The notes beneath the pieces were generated by a model. It was not told the origin of the DNA, ran no database searches, and saw only the letters and a program-made list of their open reading frames with translations. A program made the translations under genes and the position numbers. A DNA stretch of 64,000 nucleotides from Paraburkholderia nodosa. GTDB lineage: Bacteria; Pseudomonadota; Gammaproteobacteria; Burkholderiales; Burkholderiaceae. The number at the start of each line of letters is the position of its first letter. Positions within the stretch are counted from its first letter, which is position 1. The stretch is taken from positions 1 to 64,000 of the forward strand of contig NZ_MCNV01000025.1 of NCBI RefSeq assembly GCF_001718195.1, read 5' to 3'. Below, piece by piece: positions 1 to 8,789 of the stretch.

Positions 1-1526
1 AACTCGTACACCGCGGCCGGGCAGAAGCGCGCTTCGGGGCCCGCGTAGGTGCGCAGGTTCACGTTCACGGGCACGCTCGCGTCCTTGAGCGTGAGGTGCG
101 CGGGCTGGTTCTCTTCGTGATTCGTGTTCGAGATGAACACCGAAGACAGACGATCGAACGTGAGCTTGCCATCGGGCTTCGGATACTCGATCGGCTTGCA
201 CTGCGAAGCGGGCTTGAGCATCTCGTGGTCGCGATGCTGGTGATGCAGCGTCCACGGCACGTTGCCGCCCAGCAGCTTCTGCTCGATGCCCACCATCAAC
301 GTGCCCAGGTACAGGCCCTTGCTCATCCACTGCTTGAAGTTGCGCGCCTTGTACAGTTCCGTGTGGAGCCACGACTGCTTGAACGCTTCCGGATAGGCCG
401 CGAGTTCATCGCTCTGGCGGCCTGCCTGCACGGCTTCGAACGCCGCATCGGCGGCCAGCATGCCGGTCTTGATCGCCGCGTGGCTGCCCTTGATGCGCGA
501 GGCGTTCAGGAAGCCCGCGTCGTCGCCCACGAGCGCGCCGCCCGGGAACACGAGCTTGGGCAGCGACATCAGGCCGCCCGCCGTGATCGCGCGCGCGCCA
601 TACGACACGCGCTTGCCGCCTTCGAGGTACTTGCGGATTTCCGGGTGCGTCTTGTAGCGCTGGAATTCCTCGAACGGCGAGAGATACGGGTTCTGGTACG
701 CAAGACCGACGACAAAGCCCACCATCACCTGGTTGTTGTCGATGTGGTACAGGAACGAGCCGCCGTACGTGTCCGACTCGAGAGGCCAGCCGGCGGTGTG
801 GATCACGAGGCCGGGCTGGTGCTTCGAGGGATCGATCTCCCACAGTTCCTTGATGCCGATGCCGTAGACCTGCGGATCCGAGTCCTTGCCCAGCTTGAAC
901 TTCTCGTTCAGCTGACGGCCCAGGTGCCCGCGGCAGCCTTCGCAGAACAGCGTGTACTTCGCGTGCAGCTCCATGCCGAGCTGGAAGTTTTCGGTGGGCT
1001 CGCCGTCCTTGCCGACACCCATGTTGCCGGTGGCGACGCCCTTGACCGAGCCGTCGTCGTTGTAGAGCACTTCGGCAGCGGGGAAGCCCGGGAAGATTTC
1101 CACGCCCAGGGCTTCGGCCTGCTGGCCCAGCCAGCGCGTGACGTTCGCGAGGCTGATGACGTAGTTGCCGTGGTTCTTGAAGTTGTCGGGCAGCGCCCAG
1201 TTCGGCACAGCCTTAGCCCCCGTTTCGGAAAGAAAAAGGAACTTGTCCTCGGTCACGGGCACGTTCAGCGGTGCGCCTTGCTCCTTCCAGTCTGGCATCA
1301 GCTCGTTCAGGGCACGCGGATCCATGACCGCGCCCGAGAGGATATGCGCCCCGATTTCCGAGCCTTTCTCCAGCACGCAGACGCCGATTTCAGTGCCTTT
1401 CTCCGCGGCCAGCTGCTTCAGGCGGATCGCAGCAGACAGCCCGGCAGGACCGCCACCGACGATCACCACGTCGTATTCCATCGACTCGCGTGGGCCGTAC
1501 TGTGCGATCAAATCAATCGACGACAT
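1..1526 (-). CDS. Electron transfer flavoprotein-ubiquinone oxidoreductase (partial, C-terminus off the left edge)
   Basis: Membrane-associated FAD/4Fe-4S enzyme that passes electrons from reduced ETF, and so from acyl-CoA dehydrogenases, to ubiquinone. The protein starts MSSIDLIAQYG and has the FAD dinucleotide-binding motif VVIVGGGPAGLSAA at about residues 20-33. About 508 residues are in the window. The last ones read RFCPAAVYE, which carries the first of the four cysteines of the C-terminal iron-sulfur cluster; the other three, roughly 50 residues on, lie outside. The ATG at 1526 follows an AAGGAGGAGG ribosome site. It lies 47 bp downstream of the acyl-CoA dehydrogenase on the same strand, so the two are probably co-transcribed, donor and acceptor together. 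Confidence 0.95.
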   Translation of the reverse strand, partial: MSSIDLIAQYGPRESMEYDVVIVGGGPAGLSAAIRLKQLAAEKGTEIGVCVLEKGSEIGAHILSGAVMDPRALNELMPDWKEQGAPLNVPVTEDKFLFLSETGAKAVPNWALPDNFKNHGNYVISLANVTRWLGQQAEALGVEIFPGFPAAEVLYNDDGSVKGVATGNMGVGKDGEPTENFQLGMELHAKYTLFCEGCRGHLGRQLNEKFKLGKDSDPQVYGIGIKELWEIDPSKHQPGLVIHTAGWPLESDTYGGSFLYHIDNNQVMVGFVVGLAYQNPYLSPFEEFQRYKTHPEIRKYLEGGKRVSYGARAITAGGLMSLPKLVFPGGALVGDDAGFLNASRIKGSHAAIKTGMLAADAAFEAVQAGRQSDELAAYPEAFKQSWLHTELYKARNFKQWMSKGLYLGTLMVGIEQKLLGGNVPWTLHHQHRDHEMLKPASQCKPIEYPKPDGKLTFDRLSSVFISNTNHEENQPAHLTLKDASVPVNVNLRTYAGPEARFCPAAVYE

Positions 1527-1573
1527 ATCCTCCTCCTTCCTTCCTTGCTAACTGAGCGCTCTAAACCGCCCGA

Positions 1574-3364
1574 TCAAAACTGCACTTCGCTCAGCGCGAG
1601 CACGCCCGCGTCGCCCTTCGCGGCCAGGATCGACGTCTCGAGGCCGCCTGCCTGCGCGAGAATGTGCTCGGCGTAGAACTGCGCGATCGCGATCTTCGCG
1701 CCGTAAAACCCGGCGTCGTTCGCGAGTTCGCGTTGCGCGACGAGCAGCGCACGCGCCATTTGCCAACCGCACAGCACGATGCCCGCGAGCTTGAGATACG
1801 GCACGCTGCCCGCGAACACCGCGTTCGGGTCGCGCTTGACGTTCGCAACCACGTAGTCGACGACATTCGCCAGTGCGCGCGCGCCCTTCTCGAGCTGCTC
1901 GCGCATCGATGCCGCGGCCGCGCCGCCGGCCCGGCCGAGTTCCTCAGCAGTCCGATCGATCTCGCCGAGCAGCGCCTTCGCAACCGCGCCGCCGTCGCGC
2001 ACCGTCTTGCGGCCGACCAGGTCGTTCGCCTGGATCGCCGTCGTGCCTTCGTAGATGGCGAGAATGCGCGCATCGCGGTAGTACTGGGCCGCGCCCGTTT
2101 CCTCGATGAAGCCCATGCCGCCATGCACCTGGACGCCGAGGCTCGTCACCTCGTTGACCATCTCGGTGCTCCAGCCCTTCACGATCGGCACGAGGAATTC
2201 GTAGATCGCGAGATTGCGCGCGCGCACTTCAGGATCGGCGTGGTAGTGAGCATGATCGCTATAGGCGGCGGCGACATAGGCGAGCGCGCGTGCGCCCTCG
2301 GTCATCGCGCGCATCGAACCGAGCATGCGGCGCACGTCCGGATGATGGATGATGGTCGCCGACTGTTTGAGCGAGCCATCCACGGGGCGACTCTGCACAC
2401 GCTCCTTCGCGTACGCCACGGCCTTCTGGTAGGCGCTCTCCGCCACGCCCACGCCCTGCATGCCCACGCCGAAGCGCGCGGCGTTCATCATGATGAACAT
2501 GTATTCGAGGCCGCGATTCTCCTCGCCCACGAGGTAACCGATCGCACCGCCGTGGTCGCCGTATTGCAGCACGGCCGTCGGGCTCGCCTTGATGCCGAGC
2601 TTGTGTTCGATCGATACGCAATGCACGTCGTTGCGCGCGCCGGGCGAGCCGTCGTCGTTGACGAGGAACTTCGGCACGACGAAGAGCGAGATGCCTTTCA
2701 CGCCTTCTGGCGCGTTGGGCGTGCGAGCCAGCACGAGGTGAACGATGTTCTCCGCCATGTCGTGCTCGCCCCACGTGATGAAGATCTTGGTGCCGAAGAC
2801 CTTGTACGTGCCGTCACCCTGCGGTTCGGCGCGCGAACGCACCAGCGCGAGGTCGGAGCCGGCCTGCGGCTCGGTGAGGTTCATCGTGCCGGTCCACTCG
2901 CCGGAGATGAGCTTCGGCACGTAGCGCGCCTTCAGTTCGTCACTGCCCGCGGTGAGCAGCGCCTCGATGGCGCCGTCGGTGAGCAGCGGGCACAGCGCGA
3001 ACGAAAGGTTCGCCGCGTTGAGCATTTCGATGCAAGGCGTCGCGATCAGCTTGGGCAGCGCCTGGCCGCCGAATTCGGTCGGATGCTGCAGACCCTGCCA
3101 GCCGCCCTCGACATACTGGCGGAACGCCCCTGCGAAGCCAGGCGTCGCCGTGACCTCGCCGTCGCGCCAGCTGCTGGGCACGCGATCGCCTTCCACGTTC
3201 AGCGGCGCGATGACTTCGCCGGAGAGCTTCGCGCACTCGTCGAGCACGGCCTGCGCAGTGTCGAAACCAGCGTCTTCGAAACCCGGCAGGGTTGCGACTG
3301 CGTCGATGCCGGCCAGCTCTTTCAGCACGAACAGCATGTCCTTGACGGGGGCGTTGTAGCTCAT
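1574..3364 (-). CDS. Acyl-CoA dehydrogenase, DmdC-like (C-terminal-extended family)
   Basis: FAD-dependent alpha,beta-dehydrogenation of an acyl-CoA. At 596 residues it is longer than the usual 380-400 of short and medium-chain enzymes. The extra length is an N-terminal segment (MSYNAPVKDMLFVL) and a C-terminal helical domain, as in the DmdC (3-methylmercaptopropionyl-CoA dehydrogenase) group. The FAD/substrate motif MNLTEPQAGSDLALV sits near residue 160, and the catalytic glutamate is in AIYEGTTAIQANDL near residue 440. The start is supported by GGAAGGA six bases upstream. ETF-QO follows directly. The true substrate could be another short or branched acyl-CoA; DmdC-like is a family assignment, not proof. 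Confidence 0.9.
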   Translation of the reverse strand: MSYNAPVKDMLFVLKELAGIDAVATLPGFEDAGFDTAQAVLDECAKLSGEVIAPLNVEGDRVPSSWRDGEVTATPGFAGAFRQYVEGGWQGLQHPTEFGGQALPKLIATPCIEMLNAANLSFALCPLLTDGAIEALLTAGSDELKARYVPKLISGEWTGTMNLTEPQAGSDLALVRSRAEPQGDGTYKVFGTKIFITWGEHDMAENIVHLVLARTPNAPEGVKGISLFVVPKFLVNDDGSPGARNDVHCVSIEHKLGIKASPTAVLQYGDHGGAIGYLVGEENRGLEYMFIMMNAARFGVGMQGVGVAESAYQKAVAYAKERVQSRPVDGSLKQSATIIHHPDVRRMLGSMRAMTEGARALAYVAAAYSDHAHYHADPEVRARNLAIYEFLVPIVKGWSTEMVNEVTSLGVQVHGGMGFIEETGAAQYYRDARILAIYEGTTAIQANDLVGRKTVRDGGAVAKALLGEIDRTAEELGRAGGAAAASMREQLEKGARALANVVDYVVANVKRDPNAVFAGSVPYLKLAGIVLCGWQMARALLVAQRELANDAGFYGAKIAIAQFYAEHILAQAGGLETSILAAKGDAGVLALSEVQF

Positions 3365-3606
3365 GATCGGTCCTTCCAGTCACTCAGGGGTCAAAATGGA
3401 TGCGCCGCCGGGCCAGGATCACCAGGGACACCTGGGTGGCCACCTTGCGGCAGTACAGGACGGATCGTAGCGTCAATCGGTCGCCAAACCAATGTCCAAA
3501 CCGGACCACATGGTGACAATTCTGGCCACGTTATCGGCTGCTGTGCCCCGCCAACATGGCTGGGCGACCCGACTTTGCGCCGGGCGACGCTCAGGCGCCC
3601 AGCCGC

Positions 3607-4611
3607 TCAGCCTCGGCGGCGGTAGGTGCCGGGCGTGCTGCCCGTCCAGTGCCGAAAGGCGCGATGAAAGGCGCTGGGGTCGTCGAAACCCAGATCGCCG
3701 CCGATGGCCGCGATCGTGTCCTGGGTGTCGGTGAGGCGCTGGATCGCCACGTCGCGGCGCAGTTCGTCCTTGAGCGCCTGGAACGTGGTTTCCTCTGCGG
3801 CGAGGCGCCGGCAGAGTGTACGCACCGAGCAGTGCAGGCTGTCGGCCGCCGCTTCGATGGTAGGCAGATCGGGCAGTTGCGCGGCCAGGTACTGGCGCAC
3901 GTTGTGGCTCACCAGCTGCTCGCTGAAGGTCTCGAAGATCCAGTCGCCGGGCGAGCGCGCGAGAAACGCGCGCAGGTTGCGCTTGCTCTGCCGGATCGGC
4001 ATGTCGAGATAGGCCGCGCTGAAGCGCATCAGCGTGGCCTCGCGGCCAAAGCGCACGGGCCCCGGGAAGAAGTAGCGGTGATCGAGTGCGTGCGGCGGCT
4101 GCGCGCAGGCGAAATCGACTTGCAGCAGCGGGATCCGCTGTCCGATCAGCCAGGACGACACGCCGTGCGCAAGCTTGAGCGTCAGCTCCTGCCCGAGCGG
4201 CCCGATCGCGCCGTACGCCGGATTGGCGCGTAATGCCACCTGGGCCACGAGCCCCTGGCGGCGCGATTCGAGCCGGAAGTCGTCGAGCACGATGTGGAAA
4301 AACTGGTCGAAGCGATGCAGCGCCGTTTCGAGGTTGCGCGCATCGAGCAGGCTCAGGCAGAGAAACTTGAGCGTGCCGCTGCGCAGCGGCCGGCTGAAGA
4401 TGCCGGGCATCTCGTCGTCGAGTTCGATGGCGAGCGTCTGGTAGAGCGTGGAGAACTGCTCTTCCGTCACGCGGCCGCCCGGCTTGGCGAGCAGTTCGAG
4501 CGCGATGCCCGCCTCGTTGAGATAGCGGCGGATCACGCTGGGCTCGGCGCCCGCGCCGGCGAGAAAGCCGTTGACGAGCGAGATGGGAACGGTGGCGCTA
4601 GGCGATGGCAT
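3607..4611 (-). CDS. AraC-family transcriptional regulator (OruR-like architecture)
   Basis: Predicted 334-residue DNA-binding regulator starting MPSPSATVPISLVNGFL. Residues from about 20 to 210 fit the Arabinose_bd-type N-terminal domain seen in ornithine-utilisation regulators. The last 100 residues are the double helix-turn-helix AraC domain (HCSVRTLCRRLAAEETTFQ, then GFDDPSAFHRAFRHWTG). The reading frame stays open a long way upstream, but the AraC domain architecture and the end of the acetoacetyl-CoA synthetase gene at 4691 place the start at the ATG at 4611. It lies 79 bp downstream of the synthetase on the same strand, so it may control ketone-body use. That role is inferred from position only. 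Confidence 0.85.
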   Translation of the reverse strand: MPSPSATVPISLVNGFLAGAGAEPSVIRRYLNEAGIALELLAKPGGRVTEEQFSTLYQTLAIELDDEMPGIFSRPLRSGTLKFLCLSLLDARNLETALHRFDQFFHIVLDDFRLESRRQGLVAQVALRANPAYGAIGPLGQELTLKLAHGVSSWLIGQRIPLLQVDFACAQPPHALDHRYFFPGPVRFGREATLMRFSAAYLDMPIRQSKRNLRAFLARSPGDWIFETFSEQLVSHNVRQYLAAQLPDLPTIEAAADSLHCSVRTLCRRLAAEETTFQALKDELRRDVAIQRLTDTQDTIAAIGGDLGFDDPSAFHRAFRHWTGSTPGTYRRRG

Positions 4612-4690
4612 GCATTGACGATGAAAGGCCGCGGAAACGGACAGACATCGGCGTCGGCCCGCGCGCCATTTTAAATCGGCGCGGCCGAAA

Positions 4691-6685
4691 TTACGCGGCC
4701 GGGCCCCTCGCCCGCGCGAATGCATCGAACCACGCGAGACTTTCCGGGTTGGCCATGGTGTCCGGATTGGCCACCTTCTCGAGCGGCTGGCCGAGCAGAA
4801 GCCGCTTGATCGGCACCTCCATCTTCTTGCCTGACAGCGTGCGCGGAACGGCCTGAACCTGATGGATCTCATCGGGCACATGGCGCGCCGAGAGTGCCTC
4901 GCGCACGCGTGCGCGAATGCGCTGCGCGAGCGCGTCGCCCAGATCGACACCCGGGCGCAATACCACGAAGAGCGGCATCGACGAGCTGCGCCCCAGGTAC
5001 TCGAGATCGACCACGAGGCTGTCGAGCACTTCGGGCACCGACTCCACCGCGCGATACAGCTCGCTCGTGCCCATGCGGATGCCGTGGCGGTTGATGGTGG
5101 CGTCCGAGCGACCGTAGATGACCGCGCCGCCGCGGGGCGTGATGCGCAGCCAGTCGCCGTGGCGCCAGATACCGGGAAACATGTCGAAGTAGCTTTCGCG
5201 GTAGCGCCGGTTCGCGTCGTCGCGCCAGAAGCAAAGCGGCATCGAAGGCATGGGCGCAGTGCACACGAGTTCGCCGACTTCGTCGATGCGCGCGTGCCCG
5301 GCTTCATCGAACGCCTCGACGCGCGCGCCCAGGCACCGGCACTGCATTTCGCCGAGATAGACCGGCAAGGTCGGCACGCCGGCGAGGAAGCAACCCGCGA
5401 AATCGGTGCCGCCGGAAATCGCGTCGATCCAGACGGGCCCTACCTGCTCGAGTATCCACGTGTACGCTTCGGGCGGCAGCGGCGAGCCGGTCGAACCGAC
5501 CGCGCGCAGGCGCGACAGATCGGCCGCGGCACGCGGCTCGACACCGGCCTTCAGGCACCCCTGGAAATATGCCGCCCCCGCGCCGAAGAACGTCACGCCC
5601 GTCTCGCCCACGAAGCGCCACAGCGCCTGCGCGTCGGGATACGTGGGGTTGCCGTCGTAGAGGCAGAGCGTCGCGCCCGCGAGCAGGCCGCCCACCTGGC
5701 AGTTCCACATGATCCAGTTCGTGCTGGCGTACCAGTGGAACCGGTCGCCCGGGCTCAGGTCGAGATGCAGCGCGGTGAGCTTTACGTGCTCCACCACGAT
5801 GCCGCCGTGCGAATGCACGATGGCCTTGGGCATGCCCGTCGTGCCCGACGAATAGACGATCCATAGCGGATGATCGAACGATACGTGTTCGATTTCGAGC
5901 GGGACGTTTCCAGCGATCGCATCGCGCCATGCCGTGGCCTGCGGGTACGCCTTCACGTCGGCGTCCGGGTCGAGCTGCGGGACGAATACGAGACGCGCCA
6001 CGCTCGGCAGCTCGCGCAGCAGATGGTGAATCAGCTCGCGCCGGTCGTGTGGCTTGCCGCCGTAGCGGTAGCCGTCTACGGCGAAGAGCACCTTCGGCTC
6101 GATCTGCCGGAAGCGGTCGAGCACCGCGAGCGGCCCCATGTCGGGCGAGCACACCGACCAGATCGCGCCCACGCTCGCGGTGGCGAGAAATGCCACGACC
6201 GTCTCGGGCGTGTTCGGCATGAAGGCCGCCACACGGTCGCCGCGCGTCACGCCCATGCGCCGCAGCGTGGCCGCGCAGGCCGCGACCTGACGGCGCAGCT
6301 CCGACCAGCTCAATTCGCGCGTGCGGCCCGCCATGAGGCCGCTCTCGCTGCGCGAAAGGATCGCCGGCCGCGCGTCGCTCGCGAGCTGAAAGGCACGCTC
6401 GACGTAGTTCAACTCGACACCGGGAAACCAGCGTGCACCGGGCATCGCCGCATCGGCGAGCGCCACGCCGCGCGGCTCGCGCGAGGGAATCTGCGCCCAG
6501 TCCCACAGCGCGCACCAGAAAGCGTCGATGTCCTCGACTGACCAACGCCAGAGCGAGTCGTAGTCGTCGAACGCGAGACCGCGCGCCTCGCCGAGCCACT
6601 TCATGAACCGCGTTATGCGGGCGGACTCGACCTGCTGCGGTGCCGGCGTCCAGGCCGGAGCGGATGCGGGAACGGTTTCGTTCAT
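4691..6685 (-). CDS. Acetoacetyl-CoA synthetase (acetoacetate-CoA ligase)
   Basis: Activates acetoacetate with ATP and CoA, feeding ketone bodies or polyhydroxybutyrate breakdown products into acetyl-CoA. The 664-residue length is right for the family. The N-terminal ACS cap (ITRFMKWL, YDSLWRWSVEDIDAFW) is present, followed by the AMP-binding core IVYSSGTTGMPKAIVHSHGG near residue 275, the acetoacetyl-CoA synthetase-type YASTNWIMWNCQVGGLL, and the C-terminal catalytic lysine in LSGKKMEVPIKRLL. The ATG at 6685 is the first in frame. It diverges from arcD across a 606-bp intergenic region and is followed by the AraC gene. Confidence 0.95.
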   Translation of the reverse strand: MNETVPASAPAWTPAPQQVESARITRFMKWLGEARGLAFDDYDSLWRWSVEDIDAFWCALWDWAQIPSREPRGVALADAAMPGARWFPGVELNYVERAFQLASDARPAILSRSESGLMAGRTRELSWSELRRQVAACAATLRRMGVTRGDRVAAFMPNTPETVVAFLATASVGAIWSVCSPDMGPLAVLDRFRQIEPKVLFAVDGYRYGGKPHDRRELIHHLLRELPSVARLVFVPQLDPDADVKAYPQATAWRDAIAGNVPLEIEHVSFDHPLWIVYSSGTTGMPKAIVHSHGGIVVEHVKLTALHLDLSPGDRFHWYASTNWIMWNCQVGGLLAGATLCLYDGNPTYPDAQALWRFVGETGVTFFGAGAAYFQGCLKAGVEPRAAADLSRLRAVGSTGSPLPPEAYTWILEQVGPVWIDAISGGTDFAGCFLAGVPTLPVYLGEMQCRCLGARVEAFDEAGHARIDEVGELVCTAPMPSMPLCFWRDDANRRYRESYFDMFPGIWRHGDWLRITPRGGAVIYGRSDATINRHGIRMGTSELYRAVESVPEVLDSLVVDLEYLGRSSSMPLFVVLRPGVDLGDALAQRIRARVREALSARHVPDEIHQVQAVPRTLSGKKMEVPIKRLLLGQPLEKVANPDTMANPESLAWFDAFARARGPAA

Positions 6686-7291
6686 CTCGTTGCGTGGGCT
6701 CGTGTGGCTTCGTTTGACCTAATGGTGCCGGAGCCGGTGCGCGTCGAACAATTCAGGGAAACCAGTGGAAGGTTTCCTATCGCGTTTGCTGGCAATGATG
6801 TCCGATAACGTCGCGCCTAATGACACATCAACTTGTAATTATTTCCAATAATTCGAATAAAAGAGGTGATTGAACACTTACGCGCGATCAATATTTTGCC
6901 TCCCGATTTAATCTAAGATTAATCGAAATTCACATGCGAGTTGTCCTGCACATATAGATCGAACCGCGAATTTACCCTGCGCCGCGCAATGCCTGTCTGC
7001 CGGCAAAGTCCGGCAAACGGCCCCATTCCGTACGCAATTGGCATAAGGCCCGTCATAAAACTGCAATCCACTGACGCCTTTAATTTGCCTAATTCCCGTC
7101 GAACCGCCTCTTCCTATCGGACCAAGGTCTTATTGTCATTTTGCGCGCCCCCTATCAGATTGAGCGCGTAGCGGCACGGGTTCCGCTCTCGCGGCATGCG
7201 ATCCGCGCTGCAGATTCAGGCACCAGCATGTTGATGGGCTCGCGCGCAGCGCGAGATCTGCAACCCAGCCGGCTCGTACAGGAGATCGCGC
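6686..7291. other. 606-bp AT-rich divergent control region between acetoacetyl-CoA synthetase and arcD
   Basis: No convincing gene. The stretch from about 6800 to 7140 is far more AT-rich than its surroundings. It contains a 15-bp palindrome at 6908-6922 and a candidate sigma70 promoter at 6929-6958 facing arcD. If that promoter is used, arcD has a leader of roughly 325 bases. I looked for an FNR/Anr-type box (TTGAT-N4-ATCAA), expected for an oxygen-regulated arc operon, and found only isolated half-sites. Confidence 0.6.
6908..6958 (+). promoter_or_regulatory. Candidate arcD promoter with upstream T-N11-A palindrome
   Basis: TTAATCT-A-AGATTAA (6908-6922) is a perfect 7+1+7 inverted repeat with the T-N11-A spacing of LysR-type sites. 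Just downstream, TTCACA (6929-6934) and TATAGA (6953-6958) are separated by 18 bp and match sigma70 -35/-10 elements (5/6 and 4/6). The palindrome centre would lie about 50 bp upstream of the start point, a normal activator position. Which protein binds is unknown. Confidence 0.4.
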
Positions 7292-8773
7292 ATGTCCGAA
7301 TCGACGTCTTCGTCTCACCCCGCGGCCAAGCCCGACAGCGCCGCCACGCCAGCCTCTGCCAACAAGTTGCGCCTTGGCGCGCTCACCGCCCTCGTCGTGG
7401 GCTCGATGGTGGGCGGCGGTATCTTTTCCCTGCCGCAAAACATGGCGGCCAGCGCCGACGCCGGCGCGGTGCTGATCGGCTGGGCGATCACCGCGGTCGG
7501 CATGCTCATGCTCGCGTTCGTGTTCCAGTCGCTGGCCATCCGCAAACCCGAACTCGACGGCGGGGTCTACGCCTTCGCGAAAGCCGGCTTCGGCGACTAC
7601 ATGGGCTTCGGCTCGGCCTGGGGCTACTGGATCAGCGCGTGGCTCGGCAACGTCGGCTACTTCGTTCTCCTGTTCAGCACGCTCGGCTACTTCTTCCCGG
7701 TGTTCGGCGAGGGCAACACGCCGATCTCCATCGTCTGCGCCTCGGTGCTGCTCTGGGCGCTGCACTTTCTCGTGCTGCGGGGCATCAAGGAGGCCGCGAT
7801 CGTCAACCAGATCACCACGGTCGCGAAGCTGGTGCCGCTGTGCCTCTTCATCATCATCTGCGTGTTTGCGTTCCGCTCCAGCACCTTCACGGCCGACTTC
7901 TGGGGACAAATGAATCCCAAGCTCGGCAGCGTGACGAACCAGGTCCGCGGCATGATGCTCGTGACCGTGTGGGTGTTCATCGGCATTGAAGGCGCGAGCA
8001 TCTTCTCTGCGCGGGCGGAAAAGCGCAGCGATGTCGGCAAGGCCACGGTCATCGGTTTCGTCGGCGTGCTGCTCCTGCTCGTGCTCGTGAACGTGCTGTC
8101 GCTCGGCGTACTCACGCAGCCGAAACTCGCGGCACTGCAGAATCCTTCGATGGCCGGCGTGCTCGAAAACGTGGTCGGCCACTGGGGCGCGATTCTGATC
8201 AGCGTGGGCCTCGTCGTGTCGCTTGCGGGCGCACTGCTCTCGTGGGTGCTGCTGTGCGCAGAAATCATCTTTTCGGCCGCGCGCGACCACACGATGCCTA
8301 ACTTCCTGCGCAAGGAAAACGCGAAGCACGTGCCGGCCAACGCGTTGTGGCTCACGAACGGCATGGTGCAGATCTTCCTCGTCATCACGCTGTTTTCGAA
8401 GGGCACGTATCTCTCGCTCATCTATCTCGCTACCTCGATGATCCTGCTGCCCTACTTCTGGTCGGCAGCCTACGCATTCCTGCTCGCGCTGCGCGGCGAA
8501 ACGTATGAGGCCGACAGCGGCGAGCGCAACAAGGACCTCGTCATCGCGGGCGTCGCCGTAATCTACGCGGTCTGGCTCATTTACGCCGGCGGCCTCAAAT
8601 ACGTGCTGCTCTCCGCGTTGCTCTACGCGCCGGGCATCGTCCTGTTCGCACGCGCAAAACGCGAGGTCGGCCAGCCCGTATTCACCACCATCGAGAAGTT
8701 CGTTTTCGCCGCTGTGCTGATTGGCGCATTGCTGGCGGCTTTCGGCCTGTACAAGGGCTTTCTCACCCTTTGA
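7292..8773 (+). CDS. arcD: Arginine:ornithine antiporter
   Basis: Inner-membrane exchanger that brings in arginine and exports ornithine for the arginine deiminase pathway. The 493 residues form about 12 hydrophobic segments. The first carries the APC-superfamily motif ALVVGSMVGGGIFSLPQNMA near residue 35. The hydrophilic N-terminus (MSESTSSSHPAAKPDSA) is cytoplasmic. The ATG at 7292 follows AGGAG with good spacing. It is the first gene of arcDABC, with only 16 bases before arcA, so the four genes should form one operon controlled from the long upstream region. Confidence 0.95.
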   Translation: MSESTSSSHPAAKPDSAATPASANKLRLGALTALVVGSMVGGGIFSLPQNMAASADAGAVLIGWAITAVGMLMLAFVFQSLAIRKPELDGGVYAFAKAGFGDYMGFGSAWGYWISAWLGNVGYFVLLFSTLGYFFPVFGEGNTPISIVCASVLLWALHFLVLRGIKEAAIVNQITTVAKLVPLCLFIIICVFAFRSSTFTADFWGQMNPKLGSVTNQVRGMMLVTVWVFIGIEGASIFSARAEKRSDVGKATVIGFVGVLLLLVLVNVLSLGVLTQPKLAALQNPSMAGVLENVVGHWGAILISVGLVVSLAGALLSWVLLCAEIIFSAARDHTMPNFLRKENAKHVPANALWLTNGMVQIFLVITLFSKGTYLSLIYLATSMILLPYFWSAAYAFLLALRGETYEADSGERNKDLVIAGVAVIYAVWLIYAGGLKYVLLSALLYAPGIVLFARAKREVGQPVFTTIEKFVFAAVLIGALLAAFGLYKGFLTL

Positions 8774-8789
8774 TTCGAGGAGTCTCATG

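Noticed and set aside
6781..6900. Possible Anr/FNR box upstream of arcD
   Set aside because: ATCAA and TTGA half-sites occur, but none are paired with the required N4/N6 spacing.
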